DNA of 64,000 nt from Varroa destructor (Eukaryota > Arthropoda > Arachnida > Mesostigmata > Varroidae). Below the pieces are notes generated by a model. The model saw only the letters and a list, made by a program, of their open reading frames with translations. It did not search any database and was not told where the DNA came from. Position 1 is the stretch's first letter. Each line of letters starts with the position of its first letter. Where the stretch lies: contig NW_019211454.1 of NCBI RefSeq assembly GCF_002443255.2, forward strand, positions 51,898,118-51,962,117, read 5' to 3'. Position numbers and translations under genes: made by a program. This document shows, piece by piece, positions 40,001 through 48,257 of the stretch.

Positions 40001-43000
40001 TCACAGGCGTTGCAGCGCACCTGAACCGGGTTCGATATGTTGACGTACTTGAGCTTCCACTCGTTTCGTTGGCCGCCCTCCTTAACGTGATTGACGTGTT
40101 GAAGGCGCTGCAGATGCTTGTCCGTTTTACAGTGGAGCTGGAAATTGGCCCGAAGGTTCGTCTTGTACGAGCAGAGCTTGCAGATATAACTGCCAGCAAC
40201 TGCCATTAGAACCTCGTCCTCCTTCGTCCTCGTCCTGTCCATTTGGAAGTGGGCTCCCAAGGCCTCCACACTATCCACTGAAAACACACAGCAAACGCAG
40301 CACTGATAGATTCGCGAGGTTTCGTCGCACGACACGTCGCACCTGAAATGAGTGAGATAACAAACAGATCGCTGTTAGATAGTGAACGCTAATTGTTAGC
40401 TCTTTCCCGTTAGAGTACGTTGCGTCATATTTACCTACGAAGCAGCACGTGGAAAAACAACAGAAGTTCGAAGGTGCACATCGAGAAATATTGTGAAAAG
40501 CGGATGCTCACCTAAGGGTGGGATCGGGATGTTCCATGTCTAGCGTGGGGTTATTCTTATGAGCCGCCTGTGGGGTGCTCTGGTGCTGGTTCTGTTGTTG
40601 TTGTTGTTGCTGCTGCTGATGCTGATGTTGTTGGTTCTGGTGTGCCATGACCAGCAGTGCATGTTGGTAGGCAATGTCGGCCAGTTGCACCTCGGGGGAT
40701 TGTCCCGCGGGGTCCTGCTGGCCGGCTTGCTGTTGTAGCTGCTGTAGAAATGCAGGATGCAAGCCCATTAATGGGTGATTGGGCCCTGCGGGGGTGCCAG
40801 GTTGCGTCAGCGCGCCGAGCGCCTGCTCCAGCCCAGCCGGATTACCGCCGCCGAGCGCTTGTAGCGCCTGGAAGCTCTTCATATTCTGCTGTAGCACGGC
40901 ATGGTTGTGCGTGTGCTTCTCGGACGTCATGTGAATACGCAAGTTACGCGCCACGTTTGTCTCGTAGTTGCAAATGTCACACCTCCAGGTGGCCTTAGGC
41001 TTAGGACTTGCCTGTTTAGGCCGTTCAGGCTCGGTCGGTTTGGGGGGCGCGGGAAACTGCATCTGACCATATGGCGCAGCCGAAGCCGCTCCGCCCACCT
41101 GCAGCTGGCCATTGTGGAGTTCCTGGATGTTGTTGATGTGCTTGTCCGACTGCATGTGTATAGAGAGGTTGCCTGGTAGTAGTGAAACGGGTAACGTAAC
41201 ACACGTCGTTAGAATAAGATATCAATATATATATATATGTATATAAAAATATGCCTACACTAGCATGTTAGCTTGAGAACCAATGAAACTCTGAAAAGTT
41301 CTGGTTAAGCCAAAGCTTGTCACCATTCTTGCCGGTAGCCGAGTATATAATCTTATATCAACGCTGAGCCTGCTCACCTTTCGTAGTGGTGCTGTAGTTA
41401 CACACATCACACCGATAGGGCTTATAACCGCACGTGTAGGTTTCCCCGCGCGCGAGTCGCGGATGAGGCTGGTTAGTGAGGCAGTACACGCAGCTCATGT
41501 CATTCTCGGGGTGCTTTTCCTTCATATGGATCTCCAGTGTCTCTTGATATTTGTAATGCCAGTTGCACTTCGGACACTTGAGCGTCTTGCACGAGTTCCT
41601 GGAGTGCATCACCTGAGGCGACGGCGCTGGACTACTGGAGGCGAGCTGCGGGCCCATTTGCCCCACTGGCACCTGCCCCATTTGGCCGGACATGGCCAAC
41701 TGATTGAGTTGATTTAGCTGCGACATCGACATGTGGGCAGCTGCCTGCAGCTGCGACTGCTGTAAATTCTGCTGCAGAGTCTGCAGTTGGCTGTGTACAG
41801 CGCCGAGCTGAGCCGCGCGCGCCTGATTCGCATCGCACTTATTGCAGTCTGTGCCCGGCGGCTTACCCTCGGGATGCTGTGGACAAACCTGCAACCCGAA
41901 CTGCTGTTGTAGCATAGCGCTGAATAGCGCCTGCGCTTGTTGAGCAGCCATCTGGTCCATGGCACCCTTACTAGGACCACCTTGATGGCTAGGAGATGAA
42001 CCGGTTGAACAGGCAGAGGTTGGCCGCTGACTGCTGGGTGATTCAGCTTCGCGCTTCACCTGTTCAGCGAGCTGCGCCATCCGCTGGACCCGCTCGATGT
42101 TGGCAAGTTCTTCGAGCTCTTTCGCTTTTGCGCTCAGTGTTTCAGGGCTAGAAGGTGTGCACTCGGGCGGACTGGGGCTTCTTCTCATCGATAGAACCAA
42201 CGATAACGCTGTTGGACTCGACGTTCGGGACCGGTTGCTAGCGTTAACGCTGACGCTGCTGCTGGCGCTGCTGTTATTGCCGCTATTTGTGTCCTGCTGG
42301 CTGGGACGTTCATTTGTCGTCGTACTTCCAGCAGTAGTATTACTTGAAATCGCATTGGTTGTTGTGGTGCTCGAAGTGTTGTGACTTTGGCTCGTAAAGG
42401 CTTTCGACGCGACGGTGTTGTCAGTATTGGGTGGCGACGTTAATTGCTCTTGACTCTTGGGTGACGAAGACGATGCAGGAATTGTGGAAGGTTGAATTGT
42501 TGTATCACAGTGGCTGGAACTATTTACAAGGGGACCGGATAGTGGCGTTTCCGGCCGAACTTCGGAGGGTGCGCTATTGGCGCCTGAGGTAGTTGAGGCT
42601 GGCAGAGGGGTCCTGAGGGGCTCAAGAAAGGACAAGATCGGCTCTTTCTCCCTTCCCACCCCCTGGATAATGGCGGATACCGCACGTCGCTCCAGCTGTG
42701 CGGCCTCATCCTCGCCTAATGACAGGCCGTGCTGATTCGTCGCGTGGCCTACAAACGACTTTGAAAAGCCGAATGACAGCTTGCACAGGAAACACATAAG
42801 GATAGGCCGCGCTGGCTGCACCTGCTCGCCGTCCTGCAAGCTTTCTTGCAAGAACTGCGCTAAACTACCACTCACTTGCGGAGGTTCCTGATCCTTCTGC
42901 TGTACAGCACGCGTTTTGCCGTTACGTGCACGTACGCTGAATACCCGATAGCTGTGTACAAGGGGCGTGCAACGTTCGGCACCACCGGCGGCCCTAGCAC

Positions 43001-43742
43001 TTGGCGTGCCATCTCCGGTCTCCGCTTTGTGGATATGGTACGCATTGACCACCTGAGGGATGGATAGTTCGGTACCTCGAGGTGGTGTCAATCCCCGGCC
43101 GTCAACAATCGCCCCTTCCTGTGACGGCAAAGGCAATGAGCTTGAGTCTTCTGAGCTCTCGGAATCGATGATGAACGCCGATCCATCGGGATTGTAGACA
43201 ATACGTCCAGTAAACGACTCGACGTCAGCTGGCGCCTGCGTCTGTGTTTGGCTTTGCGGAGCCTGGCTAGGACTTAAACTTTTAGTCAATGCCAAGCCGA
43301 GGTCCTGCTGCGCCCCCATAGCCAGCACACCTTCCTCGGGGGTCATGTTGATCTCAGCAGGGTTGAAATTGACAGAGAGGGGTAGGGGACTCGACGCCGC
43401 CTGTGGTCTCGTCACTGGGAGGCTTAGATCGAGCGAGGCCTGCCCGTTGCCTTGGCCTGAAATAGGACACAGAACAGTTTAACGACATCAATTGTCATCA
43501 CTGATACTAATTATCCATAAAGTTAAGTTTGTTTTTTCGAGAAAAGAACTAATAAGAGCAGAACGAAGACAAGTTGTAATTTACCGAAGAACATAACGTT
43601 AGATCCAATTTTGAAAACTGAAAGAAACCGTAAAACAGTTTTTTTGCCGAAAAAAATCTGACGAACATCGGCCAGTTTTGCTTCAGGCGAAAATCCAACA
43701 ATGATAAAACATTAGCCTGATTTACTTACCAGTGTCGCACAT
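26995..43742 (-). CDS. zfh2: zfh-2 / ZFHX3-4-type zinc-finger homeodomain transcription factor (whole CDS, nine exons)
   Basis: This is a nuclear DNA-binding transcription factor; the family acts in neural and appendage development. The join, in transcript order, is 43742-43730, 43456-41378, 41172-40512, 40342-39720, 39560-35404, 35102-33205, 33074-32776, 28439-28272, 28022-26995. It totals 10,926 nt (3,641 aa), all introns are GT-AG and every phase is consistent. By eye there are about 23 C2H2-type fingers and four homeodomains at about residues 2470-2529, 2810-2869, 3146-3205 and 3387-3446, each with a WF(Q/R)N recognition helix. Family hallmarks include [17 protein letters not shown] spanning exons 2-3, [18 protein letters not shown] in exon 3, and a [11 protein letters not shown] block near residue 90. 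Length and domain count match vertebrate ZFHX3 (about 3,700 aa, four homeodomains). Glutamine runs separate the domains. Family assignment is near certain; orthology to Drosophila zfh-2 is inferred. Extra 5' exons or isoforms are possible. Confidence 0.96.
28023..28271 (-). other. zfh2 intron 8 with short hairpin near the acceptor
   Basis: This 249-nt GT-AG intron lies between exons 8 and 9. A perfect 8-bp inverted repeat, TGGAAAGT and ACTTTCCA with a 5-nt loop, sits at 28055-28075, about 30-50 nt upstream of the exon 9 acceptor, where the branch point would be expected. No coding potential is seen. Confidence 0.6.
28272..28439 (-). CDS. zfh2: zfh2 exon 8: acidic linker before homeodomain 4
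   Basis: The acceptor is GTTTACTTCAG (AG at 28441-28440) and the donor AAGCAAG|GTAAGA (GT at 28271-28270). The exon is 168 nt, phase 1 in and phase 1 out. It reads without a stop from the exon 7 frame into the exon 9 frame: [12 protein letters not shown] then ...[20 protein letters not shown]. The strong sites, the open frame in the only usable phase and the [11 protein letters not shown] helix-like segment support it as a real exon. It is too short to stand out as an ORF. Because it is symmetric, it could be skipped without frameshift. Confidence 0.88.
28440..32775 (-). other. zfh2 intron 7 (4.3 kb)
   Basis: This is the longest intron of the gene, between homeodomain 3 and the exon coding the acidic linker. 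It holds a (GGA)n tract at 29568-29606, a GAC repeat near 31951-31965, and short ORFs that lack good splice sites or recognisable motifs. A donor-like GAGG|GTAAGTAAG on the minus strand near 30752-30743 has no matching in-phase exon that I could find. It is a natural place for intronic enhancers, but nothing specific is visible. Confidence 0.6.
29568..29606. repeat. (GGA)n purine repeat in zfh2 intron 7
   Basis: GGA/GAG triplets run into a G-rich end. The plus strand is pure purine, so the intron transcript is pyrimidine-rich (CTC) here. Confidence 0.96.
32776..33074 (-). CDS. zfh2: zfh2 exon 7: homeodomain 3 and one finger
   Basis: The acceptor is GCTTCCTTCAG (AG at 33076-33075) and the donor CCAAAG|GTAAAT (GT at 32775-32774), phase 2 in and phase 1 out. 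It encodes homeodomain 3 at about residues 3146-3205 ([13 protein letters not shown]...[15 protein letters not shown]). A linker and a finger [18 protein letters not shown] at about 3216-3237 follow. The downstream intron is by far the longest of the gene, at 4,336 nt. Confidence 0.95.
33205..35102 (-). CDS. zfh2: zfh2 exon 6: helix 3 of homeodomain 1, 31-Gln run, homeodomain 2, two fingers
   Basis: The acceptor is CGATTTTTAG (AG at 35104-35103) and the donor CCAAG|GTAAGC (GT at 33204-33203), phase 0 in and phase 2 out. It opens with [18 protein letters not shown], completing homeodomain 1, then the conserved [12 protein letters not shown]...[11 protein letters not shown] segment. A Pro-rich stretch is followed by 31 uninterrupted Gln (about residues 2681-2711) and homeodomain 2 (about 2810-2869, helix [15 protein letters not shown]). 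A finger at about 2893-2914 ends in Cys (C2HC-like), and a regular finger lies at about 3050-3070. Confidence 0.96.
34503..34595 (-). repeat. zfh2: CAG/CAA repeat encoding 31 glutamines in zfh2 exon 6
   Basis: 93 nt of mixed CAA and CAG codons encode 31 uninterrupted Gln, at about residues 2681-2711. Codon mixing suggests selection for Gln or old interrupted expansion rather than recent pure CAG slippage. Confidence 0.95.
35404..39560 (-). CDS. zfh2: zfh2 exon 5: 4.16 kb giant exon with eleven fingers, polyQ and most of homeodomain 1
   Basis: The acceptor is TATTCTTTCAG (AG at 39562-39561) and the donor CTTAAG|GTAAAT (GT at 35403-35402), phase 1 in and phase 0 out. Fingers start near residues 1141, 1205, 1293, 1325, 1367, 1395, 1516, 1558 and 1655. 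An incomplete CQAC finger and a CPECGKEF finger lie further on. Acidic and low-complexity linkers separate them. The last third is Ala/Gln/Met-rich, with a run of about 21 Gln (35530-35592) directly abutting homeodomain 1. That domain begins [11 protein letters not shown] and is cut by the intron before its recognition helix. The first ORF residue often called Met at 39498 is an internal GTG Val. Confidence 0.96.
35530..35592 (-). repeat. zfh2: CAG/CAA repeat encoding about 21 glutamines abutting homeodomain 1
   Basis: 63 nt of CAG/CAA codons in exon 5 run straight into the KRARTR start of homeodomain 1 with no spacer. Confidence 0.93.
37374..37420 (-). repeat. zfh2: CAG/CAA repeat in zfh2 exon 5
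   Basis: This is a run of about 15 Gln codons between the middle fingers and the acidic linker. Confidence 0.9.
39720..40342 (-). CDS. zfh2: zfh2 exon 4: four fingers including one degenerate
   Basis: The acceptor is ACTCATTTCAG (AG at 40344-40343) and the donor CAGG|GTGAGT (GT at 39719-39718), phase 2 in and phase 1 out. It encodes the family segment [12 protein letters not shown] across the junction, then a CCVCC...H...DR finger at about 932-953 whose second His is not in the usual place. Three regular fingers follow at about 972-994 (CKLCSYKTN), 1028-1050 (CNACDYYTN) and 1081-1103 (CKLCEFVTA). Dense fingers with short linkers match the central ZFHX array. Confidence 0.95.
40512..41172 (-). 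CDS. zfh2: zfh2 exon 3: end of the split finger and the YETNVARNL finger
   Basis: The acceptor is CTACTACCAG (AG at 41174-41173) and the donor CTTAG|GTGAGC (GT at 40511-40510), phase 1 in and phase 2 out. The first residues complete the split finger (CDVC at about 687 to its last His at about 709). The next finger, [19 protein letters not shown], sits at about 762-784 and is one of the most conserved ZFHX fingers. The rest is Gln/His/Pro-rich, with a mixed Q/H run encoded near 40590-40640. Confidence 0.95.
41378..43456 (-). CDS. zfh2: zfh2 exon 2: N-terminal region and fingers 1-3
   Basis: The acceptor is CCTATTTCAG (AG at 43458-43457) and the donor AAAG|GTGAGC (GT at 41377-41376), phase 1 in and phase 1 out. 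It encodes the family-conserved [18 protein letters not shown] block (about residues 84-101) and a [10 protein letters not shown] segment. The first finger (CFLC...H...H) is at about 226-247. A long Ser/Thr/Asn-rich linker follows, then a Cys/His-rich CPQHP...CNKC motif, a finger beginning CPKC, and a CVYC motif. The exon ends with the first part of the conserved [12 protein letters not shown] finger, which is split across the intron. Confidence 0.95.
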
Positions 43743-43876
43743 AGTCCCGAGCAGTTATCAAAAGTGATGATGTGGTTCTTCTCCTGAGTTGAAGCGATCT
43801 GCGCAAAATTTTGAGTCTTTTTTTCCTCATAGCAGGCGGAGAGATTACAAGAAACTAGGTTCGAGCTCCGAAACAT
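43424..43876 (-). other. Upstream ORF overlapping the zfh2 start codon (59 codons, spliced)
   Basis: An ATG at 43876 opens a frame that stays open for 49 codons to the exon 1 donor at 43730. It then continues across the exon 1-2 junction (exon 2 starts at 43456) for ten more codons to a TAA at 43426-43424. It runs in a different frame from the main ORF and overlaps the main ATG at 43742. Overlapping uORFs of this kind usually reduce initiation at the downstream start, so this may be a translational brake. The open frame is seen directly. Its use depends on the transcript including this exon, and the regulatory role is inference. Confidence 0.45.
43585..43617 (-). CDS. zfh2: Candidate 33-nt cassette microexon in zfh2 intron 1
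   Basis: Inside intron 1 an acceptor (GGTTTCTTTCAG, AG at 43619-43618) and a donor (TTCG|GTAAAT, GT at 43584-43583) bound exactly 33 nt. Both flanking junctions are phase 1. Inclusion is therefore in frame with no stop, replacing the junction Gly codon with [12 protein letters not shown]. Canonical sites, length divisible by three, matching phase and an open frame together make it a plausible alternative exon. Transcript evidence is absent here, and the donor is only moderate because it lacks G at +5. Confidence 0.4.
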
Positions 43877-43884
43877 AACGGACA
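43730..43884 (-). CDS. zfh2: zfh2 exon 1: 5' UTR plus the first 13 coding nt
   Basis: A strong acceptor (pyrimidine tract then TTGCAG) ends at 43885, and the donor is CTG|GTAAGTAAA at 43729-43728. The coding part starts at ATG 43742 and reads M-C-D-T plus one base of a Gly codon. An in-frame TAA lies 12 nt upstream of this ATG, so this exon cannot extend the frame upstream. The 142 nt from 43743 to 43884 are therefore 5' UTR in this model. The acceptor implies at least one further 5' noncoding exon at higher coordinates, which I could not place. The vertebrate N-terminal finger is absent, so an alternative upstream start is possible. Confidence 0.75.
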
Positions 43885-46297
43885 CTGCAAGAAAAGGAGG
43901 ATGCCATTGATATTACTATTTAGTAAACATTTTTAGTGAGCGCTTTTTCTTTGCTATGCAGAACAGTTTAAAAGTTAGCAGACCTACACGTGGGCACACA
44001 TACGCGTACTAGGCAGCTGGTTGACAGACGACTAGTTCAAGTCAGCAAAATGGGCTCAGGTTATACATCAACAGACGCCTCATTAATCCGTCCTGTGTTC
44101 AACGATCTCATAAAATCGCTTGCATTTGTTCTTCTACGGACTACCGTATTCGATGAATGGTTGGCTGTTTGGCCCGAAAGCAAGTGGCAGCCGTCGCCGC
44201 CGCCGCCGTCGCAGCCCTTGGCGAAGGCAATCTGTCGGATTGTTTTCGCTGCCGTAAGCCACTGGTCTTCATTCGTTCAGATTAAAATCATAGGCAAACC
44301 ACGTTACAGCTGCAGCGCCGGCGATCGAATCAATCATTGAACCGAGGGTCAGTCACCACCGTACGGACGACCGAACGAATCGCTAAGCTCGTCGGCAGCA
44401 TGTATTGTCATCACTTAATAGAATCAGCATAATCATTACCACAATCATCGTTGCCTATAGCATCAGTATCAACATGAATGGCATCGGCAAATAGATACTA
44501 AACGCAACTGTAAAGTCACTGCCAGCGGTGCTCAGCAACATCATCGTGACCTGTCACATATATATGTGTATGTATATATATAGCCGAGCGTATAGCGGTT
44601 GCAACTCGTAAGACTCCCACACGCCTTACTTGCTCTTTGCTAAGCATGGACCTGATGATGGTTTGGCGTATAGCTGTTTCAGTGTACAATACAATCTATG
44701 GGCAAAATGGTAACGCTACTGCTTCTTCCAGACTGGCCGACAACGACGACAGTTGAAGGGTCTAAGGACAACTGATCAGCGGGGTGGCTGTTTCGGGTCC
44801 TACTCCACGCATGCGATGCCCTCGAGCCTTGTTTTCTCCGAACCCATACAATATCGAGATAGGTCCAGCAAAAGCTCGGCTAACGAACCGATATCTTGTC
44901 AAGCAGCATTAACAGGTTCAGATGACAACCAATAGGTCGAACAGGAACGTTAGTGTTTCTTTTCTAGATTACATCGTCGTGTTCAGTGGTTGCGTCTGCT
45001 CTACTCAACCTATGGTACACAGGATACGCAAACGATACATCGAATTTTAGCTCGATACATGGACAAAATTCGGCTGTCTCAAGCATCACTGATTTTTTCT
45101 TCGCTGCTAAGTAGCAGTCACTACGGAAAAAATCGAAAATTTCTTTCGCCAGTTTGTGAAGCTTGGTTTCCATTTATGCGATTAATGCGATTATTTCCCT
45201 TGAGCTTCAAGTATTTCTTGGATATTTGGTGCGGCGCCACTGTGTATCGGTGAGTCGTCATCTACTCCCCTCTCCCCGTCATTGATTGAATATCATCGAT
45301 AGTTTAAAATCATTTATTCTGTGCGGCCACCGTTAAGACACATTGTGCCATTAGTATCAACAATGCCAAGTAGCATTACTACCGTCAATCTAGTTCTCAT
45401 CAGCCGTGTATATATATATGTGTTTCGTAAATTCATTATTCTGTATTGGCTGATTTTGCGGTTCTTCGCTACGCATACGTCATGTGGCTCTCACTTTTTG
45501 GCCTTTGAAGTTGATAGTTGCACGTACTCCCTCACAGAAGGAACGGAACTTCATAATCTATCGCTCTAATGCTCATTTTTCAATCTGCTTTGCTTCGTAG
45601 ACAATTTGCATTCAAGATCAACTTATGCCGGTCCTGCTGTTGCTGCATCGAAAGTAGCAGAACAGCCTCAGCTACACCGGTACAAAACCACACGCAAAGT
45701 CTTTACAGCTATTGTACTTTGTACACGATGACCGCAATTGCCAGTAATCATGCGCCGATGACTACGCGGACACGGCCGTAACGGTGCTGGCCGACAGGCA
45801 AGCAAATGGTACGCATTTTCGGTTTGATTCTAACGCGTCTCCATACCCTTACGCCTTCGTGTTTCGCTGCGTCGAACTAAAAATTCCAAATGACTTCTTT
45901 GTCGTCCTTTCTCTTCCTTACTTCATTGTCTTGTTGACCATCTAAACAGAGCAGTCTTTCCTCTCGCTAGAGATTTCGAATTTCTTAACACAAACGTCGT
46001 TACTATCGCAGTGGCTATCGTCGTTGTTATTGCCGTCGTTGCTATTGTTTCCGTCAGCAGCAGCATCAACGAGAACAGTCAGTCAATCTGCTGTGAACTG
46101 ACTTCTATCTTTCTCCTTTTTATCATTTTCTTTATTTCTTTTTCCCGCTGCTTCAGTCTTTTTCCCGATCGTTCTTACCGTAAAGTATTCAATTTTCAAT
46201 TATCGATTCCTCAGCCACCATAGTCAGTCGTGTTGACGTCGCCATTAAACCATTGTAGCCAGCTAAATCCAAACAGGCGGTCCAATGAGGGTATGTA

Positions 46298-46299
<2 letters not shown>

Positions 46300-46331
<32 letters not shown>

Positions 46332-46333
46332 CA
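46300..46333. repeat. (CAGG)n tetranucleotide repeat
   Basis: About eight units occur, the same unit and phase as at 17836. Confidence 0.97.
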
Positions 46334-47924
46334 AACCGATCGACAGTCACAAACCACCGCACCCGCGTCATTGCGTTCGCTGTTGGTGTAGTTTACGTCG
46401 TCTGTTCTTTTTGGCCTGTACAAGCCGCGTCTTCAGCGACTCGTCCGCGCGTGCAATTCAAGGAGAGACTAGATCGTACCGAAACTCATAGCAATGACGC
46501 ATCTTAGTCGTTCAACGCAGCGCCGCTGCATCCGTTGAACCAGCTGTACTAGCAACATAGAATCAGACAGTGCTGCGGTATCCGCTGCTTCTTTTTCTTT
46601 CGCCTGATCTCAGATTTACAGCGCTAATGGTAAATGATCGGTGGGTCGTCTGTTGCTAGCGGCAGCTCGCCAGGCTCATCAGCAGTTGCTGACAGCAGAT
46701 AGACACGTGAACTAAGAAATGTAGTACATGTATAATTAGAAACAGAGATAAGCAAATAAGCGATAGCTACCATCATAAAAAGCATACATCGACTAACGGG
46801 CCAGTGGATAAATTGTCGAGTTTACTTGGTGTCAGCAAGTTGTCAACAAAGTATGTAGTGTCGTAACAGCAAAATGTTCGAACTGCAGGCGCAGAAAGAA
46901 TCAGGCAACGTAAATAGCTTTTTAAGCACACGAACATGGTACGGTATTAGTAGTGCGCTTATATTTCCCACAACTTTCCTCTTCGAAACTACAAAGCTTG
47001 AGTGCGTATATAACAACGCGACAATGGAGCTGCCTCGTATGGCCGCTCGTACAACACATACTATGAACTTTTCGTTTTGGTTCACCCTGATTTGCTCTCT
47101 TAAGTACTGCAAATATTTGCCAAGACGGTCAGTATTCGCTTTGCACCAATTTATTTTCTGTGCGACCGCATGTGTACACCGTTGCTGTCTCCTTCGCCCA
47201 ATCTAGCCGTTAAGTCCCGATCGGGCCACTTAGCTCCCAATCGATCCCTCCCCGTTTCTCTCGGTTCTGGCATTCTGTAATTACGATAACAATTAATATT
47301 AGGTGGATAAGGGGCCATGTCAGGTCAACAGGGCAAGTGAGACGACTGCCTAAAAACAGGTTAAATGAACCCCCAACACCCCCTTGCAGAGGCCTGAATG
47401 CGCGCTACCCCGGGCAAACCCCCCGAGGACACGATGCTGCAGCAGTGGCAGCACTAAGACAAGTGACCCGAGCCTGAATTCGTCGCTTTCCCTCTTGCGT
47501 TCTTTCTCACCGTATTATTTCACTTCCACTCGATGTCCTCAGACCGAACACAACAGTTCGCTTCGTCCTGTACGACCATGAGGTTATTTCGATCTGCCAT
47601 CCATTCTACTGTCCAATCATTCGTTCGCTCGACTCTTAGCTTCAAATAATTAGTATGCGGTCAACACATAAAAATGAACATGTGTTAATTACACCTATCG
47701 GTTGGGACCAAGTCGCCGCAGCCGCCGACGGCAGCACCAGCAGCAGCATCAGTAGCCAGGACAGCTCTAAATAAAAACGCACTTTATCGGACGCGGCTGC
47801 TGCGGTGCTCGCCCGCGTCAACGAGACGTCGACAGGCCACAGTTTAAGGGAGTTAGGTGTGCGTTTCGGATGGTTGACCGCAGCTGGAGAGGGGGAATTA
47901 TTGAGACTGGGAGAGGCCGCCACA

Positions 47925-48257
47925 ATGGTAGAGGCTGTAGCAATTACCGTTGTGCTATTACTATTGCTAGCCTTCTTGGTTCATACTCTTCCTGTCGGTA
48001 TTTGGTACCCACTGTCGTCTGCTGGTAGGCCCAATGATGGGCAGTGGGCACTCACCAGCTCGTTTCTTCGAACAGACCATCGAGATAAACTAGGGAACGC
48101 CACGCAAATGGACGTAAGCATTAAGAGCAAGGGGACAGAAAAACACTCGGACTCCCAGGCGGGAATCAGCATCCACGCCTCACCTATCTTTGATGAAAGG
48201 ACAGAGATAACTATCGCAGAGTTGAGCGTAAGGTGGCGACATATCCTTACCAGCTAA
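47925..48257 (+). CDS. Possible small protein (110 aa) with signal-anchor-like N-terminus
   Basis: I do not recognise the family. The ATG at 47925 sits in a near-ideal initiation context (GCCGCCACAATGG). The ORF ends with TAA at 48255-48257, and an AATAAA hexamer follows at 48381-48386, about 125 nt downstream. Residues 4-19 (AVAITVVLLLLLAFLV) are strongly hydrophobic, as in a signal peptide or signal anchor. One N-A-T glycosylation sequon lies at about residue 58. The remainder is polar with no repeat or motif. The frame is open further upstream to 47805. No introns are needed. It could be a chance ORF; context and polyadenylation hexamer are the only positive signs. Confidence 0.25.
   Translation: MVEAVAITVVLLLLLAFLVHTLPVGIWYPLSSAGRPNDGQWALTSSFLRTDHRDKLGNATQMDVSIKSKGTEKHSDSQAGISIHASPIFDERTEITIAELSVRWRHILTS

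Noticed and set aside
43413..43415. Start codon for the exon 2 ORF at 43415
   Set aside because: The codon is GTG (Val) inside exon 2. The frame extends upstream to the acceptor at 43456 and joins ATG TGC GAC ACT G in exon 1.
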